A DNA stretch of 21,543 bases from CAZWEZ01 sp964632795 (GTDB lineage Bacteria > Pseudomonadota > Alphaproteobacteria > Rhodospirillales > 2-02-FULL-58-16): NCBI GenBank assembly GCA_964632795.1, contig CAZWEZ010000060.1, forward strand, positions 1 to 21,543, in the 5' to 3' direction. Under the pieces are notes generated by a model. The model ran no database searches. It had not been told where the DNA came from and saw nothing but the letters and a program-made list of their open reading frames with translations. Positions within the stretch are counted from its first letter, which is position 1; each line of letters starts with the position of its first letter. Positions 1 to 8,053 of this stretch are shown here, piece after piece. The translations under genes and the position numbers were made by a program.

Positions 1-133
1 CGAAAGCCTTGGAAAGCCGTCTCTATGGGTCATTATTAGTGCAGGTTGGTATAAGAGCGACACTCCGGGACGGGGCCTCCAACGATCTTCCATGTGGCCG
101 TAAGCGGACCCTCGGTTATTACGAGCACGCACC
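1..133. other. Gene-free left edge
   Basis: This stretch lies downstream of the gamma-glutamyltranspeptidase stop codon. I see no open frame with a credible start or family match and no convincing terminator hairpin. It may be the 3' flank of a gene beyond the window edge. Confidence 0.4.
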
Positions 134-2011
134 CTAATCGCCGAGCGCCACGCCCTCGCGGCGGGGGTCGGCGCTTCCGGTCAGGCCGTCGTCGCTTACC
201 ATGACGGCGTGCAGGCCGCTGGTCATCGCCTTGAGGCGGACCTCGTGGCCGAGCGCCTCCAGGGCTCCCTTCAGGTTCTCCAGCGGCGTCCCCGACTCGA
301 GCTCGGTGGGGCCGTTGCGGTTGACGAAGTTGGGCAGGTCGACCGCCTGCTGGACGTCGAGGTTCCAGTCTAGCGCCGCGATGACGGCCTTGGCCACGTA
401 GCCGATGATCCGCGATCCCCCGGGCGAGCCGACGGCCAGCGCCACCCGCCCCTGGGCGTCGAAGACCAGGGTCGGGGCCATCGAGGAGCGGGGCCGCTTG
501 CCGGCTTCGGGGCGGTTGGCGACCGGCGCCCCGTCCTGGTTGGGGAGGAACGAGAAATCGGTCAACTGGTTGTTGAGCAGGAAGCCGCGGACCATCAGCC
601 GCGAGCCGAAGGCGCTCTCGATGCTGGTGGTCATGGAGAGGGCGTTGCCCTCGCCGTCGATGACGCTGAGGTGGCTGGTCGAGACGCCGCGTTGGGGCTC
701 GCCGCCCCCGGGGCGAAGCCAGACGCCGACGCCGGGCATCCCCGGGTACGCCTCGCCCATGGTCCGCTCGCTCGATATCTCGCCGGCCCGCATCTCCAGG
801 TAACCGGGGTCCAGCATGCCGGCGGTGGGCACCGGGATGAAGTCGGGGTCGGCGATGTAGGTGTTGCGGTCGGCGAAGGCCAGCCGTGAGGCCTCGGCGA
901 TCAGGTGGATGGCTTGGGCTCCGATGGCGCCCTCGGCGTCGGGGGCCAGCGCCGCCAGGTCGAAGCTCTGCAGGATGCCGAGGATCTGCAGGGTGGTGAT
1001 GCCCCCCGAGGACGGCGGCCCCATGCCGCAGACCAGCCACACCCGGTAGAACAGGCACACCGGCTCGCGCTTGATCGCCCGGTAGGCGGCCAGGTCGGCC
1101 TCGGTCATGGTCCCCGGGTTGCGCTCGGCGCCGACGATGGCGGCGGCGATGTCGCGGGCCATGGGACCGCCGTAGAAGGCGTCGGCGCCGTTGGAGGCGA
1201 TCTCCTCCAGGGTCTCGGCCAGCGGCTCATTGAGGAGGAGCGAGCCGGCCGCCAGGGGGTTGCCCCCCTCGTCATGGAAATACGCCGCGGCCTCGGCGAG
1301 GGTCCCCAGGTGCTGGTCCCCGGCGATCAACCGGTGCAGGCGCTCGGAGACCCTGAAACCCTCCCTTGCCAGCCCGATCGCCGGCTCGAACAGCTTCGAC
1401 CAGGGAAGGCGGCCGTGGTCGCGATGCGCCGCCTCCAGCATCCTGAGCAGGCCCGGGACGCCGACCGAAAGGCCGCCGACCACGGCGTCGTAGAACTCCC
1501 TGGGCTGGCCGCGGCCGTCCAGGAACATGTAGGGGTTGGCGGCCGCCGGGGCGGTCTCGCGGCCGTCGTAGGCCGTGATTTCTCCGCTGGCGGCCGAGAA
1601 GTGGAGCATGAAACCACCGCCGCCGATGCCCGAGGACTGGGGCTCGACCAGGTTGAGCACCATCTGGGCGGCGATCGCGGCGTCCACCGCGCTGCCCCCG
1701 GCGCGCAGCATCTCGAGGCCGGCCTCGGCGGCCAGCGGGTTGGCGGCCGAGATCATGTGGCGCCCGGCCCGCGCCGGAGGCTTGGAGTCGCCGACGACCC
1801 TGGCGGTGTCGGGAGGCTCGGGGGTGGGTTCGGGGGCGGGCTCGAGGGTGGCGACGGTTTCCGCGGTTTCGACGATGGCCGGTGGGGCCGGTGGGGCCGT
1901 CGGCGGGCCGTCCCCGGGGGTCGTCGCCTGGCAGGACCCCAGGGCGGCGACCGCGAGCGCCGCCGCAAGCGCGCGCCAGGGGGAAACCGTTGGCATCGGC
2001 GGATGGTCCAT
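134..2011 (-). CDS. ggt: Gamma-glutamyltranspeptidase, lipoprotein type
   Basis: The 625-residue product is an N-terminal-nucleophile hydrolase that cleaves or transfers the gamma-glutamyl group of glutathione and related peptides outside the cytoplasm. The start at 2011 is chosen because GGGAGGG lies just upstream. Residues 1-27 form a hydrophobic leader ending in the lipobox LGSC, so a lipid anchor on Cys27 is likely, followed by a Pro/Thr-rich linker. The large-subunit part shows NPLAAEAG, GGSAVDAA and the substrate-carboxylate arginine in YDGRETAP. Self-cleavage is expected before Thr445 in the motif STSHLSV, which aligns with the TTHYS nucleophile region of the E. coli enzyme. The small subunit continues with GFLLNNQ and GSPGGSRI. 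Length is normal for the family. The gene stands alone, divergent from the ccoQ-like/panBC group. Function is well supported; the lipid anchor is inference. Confidence 0.95.
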   Translation of the reverse strand: MDHPPMPTVSPWRALAAALAVAALGSCQATTPGDGPPTAPPAPPAIVETAETVATLEPAPEPTPEPPDTARVVGDSKPPARAGRHMISAANPLAAEAGLEMLRAGGSAVDAAIAAQMVLNLVEPQSSGIGGGGFMLHFSAASGEITAYDGRETAPAAANPYMFLDGRGQPREFYDAVVGGLSVGVPGLLRMLEAAHRDHGRLPWSKLFEPAIGLAREGFRVSERLHRLIAGDQHLGTLAEAAAYFHDEGGNPLAAGSLLLNEPLAETLEEIASNGADAFYGGPMARDIAAAIVGAERNPGTMTEADLAAYRAIKREPVCLFYRVWLVCGMGPPSSGGITTLQILGILQSFDLAALAPDAEGAIGAQAIHLIAEASRLAFADRNTYIADPDFIPVPTAGMLDPGYLEMRAGEISSERTMGEAYPGMPGVGVWLRPGGGEPQRGVSTSHLSVIDGEGNALSMTTSIESAFGSRLMVRGFLLNNQLTDFSFLPNQDGAPVANRPEAGKRPRSSMAPTLVFDAQGRVALAVGSPGGSRIIGYVAKAVIAALDWNLDVQQAVDLPNFVNRNGPTELESGTPLENLKGALEALGHEVRLKAMTSGLHAVMVSDDGLTGSADPRREGVALGD

Positions 2012-2164
2012 GGAGCCCTCCCTGCGGACACCGCAAGACGTTGCGGCCATGGTAGCGCGTCGGGGAACGGAAGTGGACCCGTAAATACCAAGGGGCACTG
2101 ATAATGGCGAACCCGGGGCCAAACCTGATATGCTTGCCGATCGCGCTGAGCGGAGGACATCGCG
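2012..2164. promoter_or_regulatory. Divergent promoter region, ggt / ccoQ-like-panBC
   Basis: This 153-bp gap separates two divergent transcripts and must hold their promoters. On the plus strand GATAAT at 2100-2105 fits a -10 box, but no good -35 box stands 16-18 bp upstream. On the minus strand only weak candidates such as TACCAT are visible. GGAGG at 2152-2156 is the ribosome binding site of the small plus-strand gene. Exact promoter positions are uncertain. Confidence 0.35.
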
Positions 2165-2305
2165 GTGGACCTCTCGGCGATCACCGAGGCCGTCGGCACG
2201 CCGACCTTGGCGTGGCTGGTCATCCTGTTCGGCGGCGTCGTCTTCTGGGCCTTCCGGCCGCGGATCAAGAGCCGCGCCAAAGCAGAGGACGACGACACCG
2301 GCTGA
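2165..2305 (+). CDS. CcoQ/FixQ-like small membrane protein
   Basis: A 46-residue protein starting with GTG, placed 8 bases after a clear GGAGG. It has a short polar N-terminus (VDLSAITEAVG), one transmembrane segment around residues 13-30 (TLAWLVILFGGVVFWAF), then the basic stretch RPRIKSRAK and an acidic tail. This layout, with WAF-x-P-x-x-K after the helix, matches the FixQ/CcoQ family (cbb3-type cytochrome oxidase subunit, PF05545), which stabilises the oxidase in the inner membrane. No other cbb3 subunit gene lies in the window, and the next gene, panB, begins 18 bases downstream, so the placement is odd. It could be a remote relative with another partner or a CcmD-like peptide. The ORF is well supported; the family assignment is moderate. 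Confidence 0.65.
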   Translation: MDLSAITEAVGTPTLAWLVILFGGVVFWAFRPRIKSRAKAEDDDTG

Positions 2306-2323
2306 GTATGTGGAGGGACGACC

Positions 2324-3166
2324 ATGGAACCAACCGCGGACAGGCCGAAAATCACCGTCATCGACATCCGGGCGCGCAAGGGCGGCGAGCCGCTGGTCTG
2401 CCTCACCGCCTACACCAGCCTGACCGCGGTCCTGCTCGACGAGCACACCGACCTGCTGCTGGTCGGTGATTCGCTGGGCATGGTGCTGTACGGGCTCGAC
2501 GACACCCTGGCGGTGAGCCTCGACATGATGATCGCCCACGGCCAGGCGGTGATGCGCGGCTCGACGAGCAGCTGTGTGATCGTCGACATGCCCTTCGGCT
2601 CCTACCAGGAATCGCCTCAGTCGGCGTTCCGCAACTGCGCCCGGGTGATGAAGGAGGTCGGCTGCGCCGGGGTCAAGCTGGAGGGCGGCGTCGAGATGGC
2701 CGAAACCGTCCAGTTCCTGACCCGGCGCGGGATTCCGGTCCTCGGCCACGTCGGATTGCTGCCCCAGTCGGTGCACACCGCCGGCGGCTTCCGTTCCCAC
2801 GGCAAGGACCAGGCGGAGGCCGAAAGCATCCTCGCCGACGCCCGGGCGGTGGCCGCCGCCGGGGCCTTCGCGATCGTCGTCGAGGGCACCGTCGAGCCGC
2901 TGGCGCGGCGCATCACCGAGGCCGTCGAGGTGCCGACCATCGGCATCGGCGCCTCGCCGGCGTGCGACGGCCAGATCCTGGTCACCGAGGACCTGGTCGG
3001 CCTGTTCGACCGCTTCACCCCCAAGTTCGTCAAGCGCTACGCCGAACTGGGCAAGGGGATCTCCGAGGCCGCCAGGTCCTATTCCGAGGACGTTCGGGCG
3101 CGCCGCTTCCCGGGGCCGGAGCACTGCTTCGGGTTCCGCCCACCCAAGGGTAACAATGACGCCTGA
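2324..3166 (+). CDS. panB: 3-methyl-2-oxobutanoate hydroxymethyltransferase
   Basis: The 280-residue product transfers a hydroxymethyl group from 5,10-methylenetetrahydrofolate to alpha-ketoisovalerate, giving ketopantoate, the first committed step of pantothenate and CoA synthesis in the cytoplasm. Family motifs are present: LLVGDSLGMV with metal ligand Asp49, VIVDMPFGSY with Asp88, VKLEGG with Glu120, GHVGLLPQ with the HTAGGF loop, and the catalytic-glutamate region IVVEG at about residue 187, then TIGIGAS. Length is typical. GGAGGG lies 6 bases before the ATG. The end overlaps panC by 11 bases, so the two are co-translated. Confidence 0.97.
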   Translation: MEPTADRPKITVIDIRARKGGEPLVCLTAYTSLTAVLLDEHTDLLLVGDSLGMVLYGLDDTLAVSLDMMIAHGQAVMRGSTSSCVIVDMPFGSYQESPQSAFRNCARVMKEVGCAGVKLEGGVEMAETVQFLTRRGIPVLGHVGLLPQSVHTAGGFRSHGKDQAEAESILADARAVAAAGAFAIVVEGTVEPLARRITEAVEVPTIGIGASPACDGQILVTEDLVGLFDRFTPKFVKRYAELGKGISEAARSYSEDVRARRFPGPEHCFGFRPPKGNNDA

Positions 3167-4007
3167 CATCGAGGTTGTGCGCACCATCGCCGGGCTGCGT
3201 GAGCGCATCGGGGAATGGCGGGCGGGCGGGCGGACGGTCGGCCTGGTGCCGACCATGGGCGGCCTCCACGACGGCCACCTGTCGCTGGTCCGCCGCTCGC
3301 TGGCCGCCACCGGGCGCACCGCCGTCACCCTGTTCGTCAACCCCCGCCAGTTCGACCCCGGCGAGGACCTCGCCGTCTACCCCCGCGACGAGGCCGCCGA
3401 CGCCCGACTGCTGGCCGCCGCCGGCGCCCACCTGCTGTTCGCGCCCGAGGCGCAAGAGGTCTACCCGCCGGGCTGCGTGACCACGGTCTCGGTTCCCGGC
3501 CTCGGCGACCGGCTGGAAGGCGAACACCGTCCCGGCTTCTTCACCGGCGTCGCCACCATGGTCACCAAGCTGTTGTTGCAGGCGCTGCCCGACGTCGCCG
3601 TGTTCGGGGAGAAGGACTACCAGCAACTGCTGGTCGTCCGCCGCCTGGTCGCCGACCTCGACATCCCGGTCGCCATCGAGGGGGCGCCGACGGTGCGCGA
3701 GGCCGACGGGCTGGCCCTGTCCTCGCGCAACGCCTACCTCAACGCCGAGGAGCGGGCCCGGGCGCCGGTCCTCCACAAGACCCTGTGCGAGGTCGCCCGG
3801 CGGGCGGCCCAAGGCGCGGATCCCGAGGAGCTGACGGCCCGCGGCCGGGCCGATCTGACCGCCGCCGGATTCGCCAAGGTGGACTACCTGACGGTGGCCG
3901 ACGCCGCGACCCTGGAGTCGGTGGCGACCACCGCCCGCCCGGCCCGCGTCCTCGCCGCCGCCCACCTCGGCCCGGCCCGCCTGATCGACAACGTGGCGGT
4001 GCGCTAG
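3156..4007 (+). CDS. panC: Pantothenate synthetase (pantoate-beta-alanine ligase)
   Basis: The 283-residue product joins pantoate and beta-alanine using ATP through a pantoyl-adenylate. Signature motifs are in order: VPTMGGLHDGH at residues 31-41 (HxGH nucleotidyl-transferase motif), FVNPRQF at 60-66, VFGEKDYQQL at 149-158 and LALSSRN at 186-192 (KMSKS-equivalent region). The usual PTMGALH reads PTMGGLH here, a mild variant. The start lies inside panB with AAGGG 5 bases upstream. The stop TAG shares three bases with the stop codon of the convergent DUF2336 gene. Confidence 0.97.
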   Translation: MTPDIEVVRTIAGLRERIGEWRAGGRTVGLVPTMGGLHDGHLSLVRRSLAATGRTAVTLFVNPRQFDPGEDLAVYPRDEAADARLLAAAGAHLLFAPEAQEVYPPGCVTTVSVPGLGDRLEGEHRPGFFTGVATMVTKLLLQALPDVAVFGEKDYQQLLVVRRLVADLDIPVAIEGAPTVREADGLALSSRNAYLNAEERARAPVLHKTLCEVARRAAQGADPEELTARGRADLTAAGFAKVDYLTVADAATLESVATTARPARVLAAAHLGPARLIDNVAVR

Positions 4008-5107
4008 GATTTCTCGCCGGCCAGCTTTTTCTGCATGACCTTGCGGGTCCTGAGGAAGCGGAGCGCCCGTTGCGCCACCTCCCGGGTGATCCTGCTGTAG
4101 ACGTCGAGCAGGGCATCGGTGTCCTCGAGGCTTCGCGCGCCCTCGAAGTCGGTGAGCATGAGGATCTCCCCGAACACGTCGTGGTTCATGTCCAGGGCCT
4201 TGCAGACGATGGCCAGCTTCTCGCCGGTCGGGTCGAACACGGTCTGGTGCGCGGTTTCGAGGTCGATCCTGGCCAGCCGGCCGAGCCCGGCGATGAATTC
4301 CGGCATTTCCTGGTGGCGGATCAGTTTGAGCAGCAGCCCGCTGTCCAACTGGTTCAGCTTCTCCTTGCGGGTGATGAACCCGTTGGCCGGATTCAGCTTG
4401 CGCGCCGCCTCCTGGGCCGCGAACCATTGTTCGGTTTCCTTCATCAGCGCCTCGACCTGGGCCTCGTCGAGGTCGCCGTCGGCGCCGAGGATCTGTTCGC
4501 GCATCGCCCACGAGACCCGCCAGAACATCTCCTTGGTCAGGTCTTCGGGCATGTCCTGACGCGACACCAGCGTTTGATTCAGGGACTCGTTGTCCTTCGC
4601 CCTTTCGACGATGGTCTTCATGCCGCCGCGGGAGAAACGGGCGCCGTCGTTGCCGGCCAGGGTCTCGAGCACGGTGTCGTTGCCCTTCACCACCAGCGCG
4701 TCGGTGACCTTTTCGGCGACCGAGGGCCGCATGGAAATCGCCTTCATGTGTTCCTGACCGCGTTTCTCGACGATCTTGACCAGGTCGTCGTCCTCGAGGA
4801 CCTCGCTGCCGACGAGAACCGGAAGGGCGACCTCGATCCGGTCGTTGGCCAGCGAGGTGATCAAATCCTGGGGCGCGTTGGCCACCGTGGCGATGGTCTC
4901 CGAGAGATGCTGGCGGACCATCGTCTCGACGTCGGTGACGATGCGGCCCATGATCTCGCCGAAATAGGCGATCTCCCGCTGGCTCAGGGACTCCGGCGCC
5001 TCCATGAACATGTCGGTGATTTCGTGGAGCAGCTGCTGACGCCCGGTGTCGGAGTTCTCCCGGGTCAGGCGGGCAAGGCTTTCCAGATGCGACGCCTTTT
5101 CGCTCAT
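4004..5107 (-). CDS. DUF2336 domain protein
   Basis: The 367-residue protein begins MSEKASHLESLARLTRE; the start at 5107 is preceded by GGGAG at proper spacing. The sequence is soluble, highly charged and largely alpha-helical, with motifs such as ITDMFMEAPESLSQREIAYFGEIMGRIV near the N-terminus that are typical of DUF2336 (PF10098), a family common in Alphaproteobacteria. No enzymatic motif or membrane segment is visible. Repeats of LxxLAxNDxxxVALPVL type suggest a HEAT-like repeat fold (inference). The gene is monocistronic and convergent with panC. Its biochemical role is unknown to me. Confidence 0.85.
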   Translation of the reverse strand: MSEKASHLESLARLTRENSDTGRQQLLHEITDMFMEAPESLSQREIAYFGEIMGRIVTDVETMVRQHLSETIATVANAPQDLITSLANDRIEVALPVLVGSEVLEDDDLVKIVEKRGQEHMKAISMRPSVAEKVTDALVVKGNDTVLETLAGNDGARFSRGGMKTIVERAKDNESLNQTLVSRQDMPEDLTKEMFWRVSWAMREQILGADGDLDEAQVEALMKETEQWFAAQEAARKLNPANGFITRKEKLNQLDSGLLLKLIRHQEMPEFIAGLGRLARIDLETAHQTVFDPTGEKLAIVCKALDMNHDVFGEILMLTDFEGARSLEDTDALLDVYSRITREVAQRALRFLRTRKVMQKKLAGEKS

Positions 5108-5213
5108 GTCTCCCAGTCCCAGACCGTATGCGGTCTTCACCGCATGGATTCGGAAGCCGGCGCCATGATAGCGCACAATCCCCGTCCAGGAAACCGGCGC
5201 GGGGGGACCATGA
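5108..5213 (-). promoter_or_regulatory. Leader and putative promoter of the DUF2336 gene
   Basis: On the minus strand TATCAT at 5165-5170 is a 5/6 match to a -10 box; TTTCCT 17 bp upstream is a poor -35. The leader then contains a perfect 7-bp hairpin at 5128-5145 (ATGCGGT / ACCGCAT around a CTTC loop) that ends about 20 bases before the start codon. No strong terminator for the upstream dehydrogenase gene is visible here. Confidence 0.35.
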
Positions 5214-6311
5214 TCAGTCCCCAGCGTAAGTGATGCGGTAGATGGCGCCCTGGCGGTCGTCGGAGACCAGCAGCGAGCCGTCGGGCAACTCGGCGACATC
5301 GACCGGCCGGCCCCAGGCGCCGTCGGCGGTCAGCCAGCCCTCGGCGAAGACCTGGTGGGAGACGGCGCGCCCCCGCCCGTCGAAGCGCACCCGGACCACC
5401 CGGTAGCCGTCGGGCACGGTGCGGTTCCACGAACCGTGCTGGGCGACGAAGGCGTCGTGGCGGTACTCGGGGGGCAACATCGAGCCGCGGTAGAAGTGGA
5501 TGCCCAGCGCCGCCACGTGGGCCGCGAAGCGGACCTCGGGGGGAGTCACCGGATCGGGCAGGGCCTCGCCGGCGAAGGCCTCGGTCCGGTCCTCGCCGCC
5601 GCCGTAGTAGGGGAACCCGAAATCGAGCCCCGCCGCCGGCGCCCGGTTGAGCTCGTCGGGCGGGCTGTCGTCTCCCATGTGGTCGGCGCCGTTGTCGGTG
5701 AAATGGAGCTCGCCGGTCGCCGGATGGAAGTCCATGCCCACCGAGTTGCGGATCCCGCGGGCGAAGACCTCGGCGGCGCCGCGCCGCGGATCGATGCGGA
5801 CGATGGTGCCCTCCAGTCCCTCGACACGGCAGACGTTGCACGGCGCCCCGACCGCCACGTAGAGCATCCCGTCGGGGCCGAAGGCGGCGTAGCGCCAGCC
5901 GTGCCATCGCTTGTCGGGCAGGCCGGCGAACACCGTCTCGGGCGACGCCGCGGCCAGGGCCGCGAGATCGCCGCCCCTGAGGCGGACCACTCGGTGCTGC
6001 TCGGCCACGTAGAGCGCCCCGTCGCCCCAGGCGATGCCGTTGGGGATCTTGAGCCCGGAGGCCACCCGGAACACCCCGGCGGCGCTCCCGCCGGGACCGA
6101 TGGTTACCCCATGGACCGCGTCGCCACGGCTGGCCACCAGCACCGCGCCCAGCTCCTCGGCCAGGACCAGCGAACGGGCCCCGGGGACCCGGGCCCAGAG
6201 CTCGATGCGGAACCCTGGGGGCAGCCGGATGGCGTCGAGACGCGACGCCAGGTCGGCGGCGCACGCCGGCAGGGCGAACAGCGCCAGGAAGACGGCCAGC
6301 AGGTGTTTCAT
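5214..6311 (-). CDS. Periplasmic PQQ-type sugar (sorbosone/glucose) dehydrogenase-like protein
   Basis: A 365-residue beta-propeller protein of the soluble glucose/sorbosone dehydrogenase family, which oxidises sugars or aldehydes with PQQ in the periplasm. Residues 1-18 (MKHLLAVFLALFALPACA) form a signal peptide; LPAC could also serve as a weak lipobox. Family blocks follow: LPPGFRIELWA, IPNGIAWGDGALYVAE, WHGWRYAAFGPDGMLYVAVG with two nearby cysteines (CNVC), IRNSVGMDFHPATGELHFTDNGAD, and AQHGSWNRTVPDGYRVVRV near the end. It starts 14 bases after the stop of the EamA permease gene and is probably co-transcribed, although no clear ribosome binding site is seen. The substrate is not predictable. 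Confidence 0.85.
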   Translation of the reverse strand: MKHLLAVFLALFALPACAADLASRLDAIRLPPGFRIELWARVPGARSLVLAEELGAVLVASRGDAVHGVTIGPGGSAAGVFRVASGLKIPNGIAWGDGALYVAEQHRVVRLRGGDLAALAAASPETVFAGLPDKRWHGWRYAAFGPDGMLYVAVGAPCNVCRVEGLEGTIVRIDPRRGAAEVFARGIRNSVGMDFHPATGELHFTDNGADHMGDDSPPDELNRAPAAGLDFGFPYYGGGEDRTEAFAGEALPDPVTPPEVRFAAHVAALGIHFYRGSMLPPEYRHDAFVAQHGSWNRTVPDGYRVVRVRFDGRGRAVSHQVFAEGWLTADGAWGRPVDVAELPDGSLLVSDDRQGAIYRITYAGD

Positions 6312-6325
6312 GGCTCGATAACAAC

Positions 6326-7222
6326 TCAACGATGGATCAGGACCAAGGCCAGGGCCGGGCAGATGAGGGCGATGGCCGACACCTCGCGCCAGCCGACTGG
6401 CTCGCCCAGCGCCACACCGGCGGTGACCACCGCCACCACCGGGATCATCAGGGTGCCGATCGCCGAAACCCCGACCGGGAACAGGCTGACCACCTTGAAC
6501 CAGGCGTAGGTGCCCAGGCTCATCGGGACCAGCGTGATGTAGAACACCGCCGCCACCGCCGCCCCCGACACCGGTTTCAGTTCGCCGGCTTCGGTGGCCA
6601 GGAACACGGCGACGATGGGCAGGCCGCCGATCAGCAACTGCCATCCCGCCACTGCCACCGTCGGCATGTTCCAGGCGACCCGCTTCTGGATCATGGTGCC
6701 GACCGCCCAGGTCAGGGCGGCCCCCAGCATGAAGGCGTATCCGACGGGCGCCGCGGCGAGGGCCCCGAACTGATCGGACAGCAACACGCCGATGCCGGCC
6801 ATGCCGAGCCCCAGGGCGACGGCGCCCCGCGCCGTCAACGTCTCGCCGAGCACGAACACGGCCAGGATCGAGGCCCACAACGGCATCGTGAAGGCGATCA
6901 GCGAGGCCCGCCCCGAAGCCATGAAACTGACCCCGAAGGAGCTGAACACGTGCCAGCCGGTGATGTTGAACAGCGACACCGCGACCAGCGCCGGCCACTT
7001 GTCGCCGGGAACCGCCAGCGACTGCCCCGAGAGGCGGGTCGCCAGCAGCATGATGAAGCCCCCCGTGGGAACGCTCAGGGCGCGGAAGGTCCACGGCGAC
7101 ATCTCGCTGACCGCGATCTTTATGATCGGCCAGTTGGTGCCCCAGGCCAGGGTCAGCAGGGCCAGCATCACGAACCCCAGGGCGGGAAGGGGGGGCCGGG
7201 TATCGGAACTCGCAGCGGGCAT
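6326..7222 (-). CDS. EamA/DMT-family permease
   Basis: A 298-residue inner-membrane protein with about ten hydrophobic helices arranged as two EamA repeats. The first carries LTLAWGTNWPIIKIAVSEM and FVLGETLTARGAVALGL; the second carries FYITLVPMSLGTYAWF and ALGEPVGWREVSAIALI. The two E-x-hydrophobic elements before the last helix of each half are hallmarks of the drug/metabolite exporter superfamily. A GTG nine bases earlier (7231) would also be in frame, but GAGGTG at 7229-7234 fits as the ribosome binding site for the ATG at 7222, which I prefer. The gene lies 21 bases from the end of the inverted-repeat element at 7244. The transported compound is unknown. Confidence 0.88.
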   Translation of the reverse strand: MPAASSDTRPPLPALGFVMLALLTLAWGTNWPIIKIAVSEMSPWTFRALSVPTGGFIMLLATRLSGQSLAVPGDKWPALVAVSLFNITGWHVFSSFGVSFMASGRASLIAFTMPLWASILAVFVLGETLTARGAVALGLGMAGIGVLLSDQFGALAAAPVGYAFMLGAALTWAVGTMIQKRVAWNMPTVAVAGWQLLIGGLPIVAVFLATEAGELKPVSGAAVAAVFYITLVPMSLGTYAWFKVVSLFPVGVSAIGTLMIPVVAVVTAGVALGEPVGWREVSAIALICPALALVLIHR

Positions 7223-7243
7223 GGCGGCCACCTCAGGTCCCGT

Positions 7244-7546
7244 CTAGTGGATAGAATCCAACATATGGTACCCATACGACGGCTTCCCGAGTTCACCCGG
7301 AAAGGCGCTCGATGCGCCGTGATGCCGGAGCATCACAAGCGTCGGGCAACGCATCCGGTGAGCTCGGGAAGCCGCCCCCTGGGGGCTCCGGGGGACACCC
7401 CCGCTCCCCCGAGGGGTCCCATTCCCCGGCTTCTCGGGGCGTCGAACCCCCTTGACGATGCTCCGGCATCGCCGGCGGGGCTCCTCCTGCCGAGAAACCG
7501 GGGAATGGGATCGTATGGGTACCATATGTTGGATTCTATCCACTAG
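7244..7546. repeat. Structured inverted-repeat element, copy 1 (303 bp)
   Basis: The ends are a perfect 36-bp inverted repeat (7244-7279 and 7511-7546) bounded by CTAG. Directly inside, hairpin A spans 7280-7374: 12 perfect pairs plus 6 more with one GU. It encloses three mini-hairpins at 7304-7318, 7319-7336 and 7339-7352. A G/C-run hairpin lies at about 7381-7410. Hairpin B spans 7417-7510: 13 pairs, one C/A mismatch, then 7 pairs, enclosing CGATGC-TCCG-GCATCG at 7456-7471. There is no transposase and no credible coding frame. One edge includes the gpt stop codon; the other lies 21 bp from the EamA start. It is a paralogue of the element at 8876-9141. It could be a miniature mobile element or a structured RNA; I do not recognise the family. 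Confidence 0.9.
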
Positions 7547-8025
7547 GCCTCGGCCAGGGGTTTGACGTACTGGGCCTCGGTGTCCCAGGGGAAGAAGATC
7601 CAGGTCTCCTGGCTGACCTCGTGGACGATGGTATCGACCAGCTTGCGGCTGTCGGGCTTGGCGTAGACGCTGGCGAAGTGGGCCTTGGGCAGCAGGCGGC
7701 GCGCCGCCTTGGCGGTGGCCCCGGTATCGACGATGTCGTCGATCAGCAGCCAGTGCTCGCCGTCGCCCGCCGCGGTGGGTTCCTTGAGGACCTCGACCTC
7801 GCCCTGGACCTGTTCGTCGTAGCTGAGGATGCACACCGTTTCGACCAGGCGGATGTCGAGCTCGCGGGCCAGGATGGCGGCCGGCACCAGCCCGCCCCGG
7901 GTGACGGCGACGATGCCCCGCCAGGGGCCGGCGTCGAGCAGGCGATGGGCCAGCGTCTTGATGTCGCGGTGGACCTCCTGCCAGGACACCGTGTGGTTGA
8001 TGACATCGTCTCTGAACTGGGCCAT
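7543..8025 (-). CDS. gpt: Xanthine/guanine phosphoribosyltransferase
   Basis: A 160-residue purine-salvage enzyme that converts xanthine or guanine with PRPP to XMP or GMP in the cytoplasm. It aligns along its full length with E. coli Gpt: IVAVTRGGLVPAAILARELDIR at residues 38-59, VETVCILSYD at 61-70, the PRPP loop LLIDDIVDTGATAK at 93-106, PKAHFASVYAKP at 113-124 and the base-binding region TWIFFPWDTE at 141-150. The family is about 150 residues long, so this copy is complete. GGAGGGAG precedes the ATG. The stop codon lies within the outer stem of the element at 7244-7546. The upstream region abuts the palindrome at 8059-8192. Confidence 0.95.
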   Translation of the reverse strand: MAQFRDDVINHTVSWQEVHRDIKTLAHRLLDAGPWRGIVAVTRGGLVPAAILARELDIRLVETVCILSYDEQVQGEVEVLKEPTAAGDGEHWLLIDDIVDTGATAKAARRLLPKAHFASVYAKPDSRKLVDTIVHEVSQETWIFFPWDTEAQYVKPLAEA

Positions 8026-8053
8026 GCTTGCTTGCTCCCTCCGCCGGCCGGCG

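Noticed and set aside
905..2101. 398-codon plus-strand frame
   Set aside because: It is antisense to the gamma-glutamyltranspeptidase gene, which has full catalytic motifs; the translation here is low complexity.
3215..5233. 672-codon plus-strand frame spanning panC and the DUF2336 gene
   Set aside because: It crosses two real genes in a wrong frame and on the wrong strand and has a repetitive Arg/Pro/Gly-rich composition.
6332..7546. 404-codon plus-strand frame running through the EamA gene into element copy 1
   Set aside because: It is a shadow of the permease gene; composition is Gln/His/Arg-rich without motifs, and no ribosome binding site is seen.
7244..7546. Classical insertion sequence
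   Set aside because: No transposase frame exists in 303 bp, and the outer ends differ from those of its paralogue at 8876-9141, unlike normal terminal repeats.
7244..7546. Simple intrinsic terminator for gpt
   Set aside because: The structure is about ten times larger than a terminator, has a conserved internal layout and lacks a T tract at the right place.
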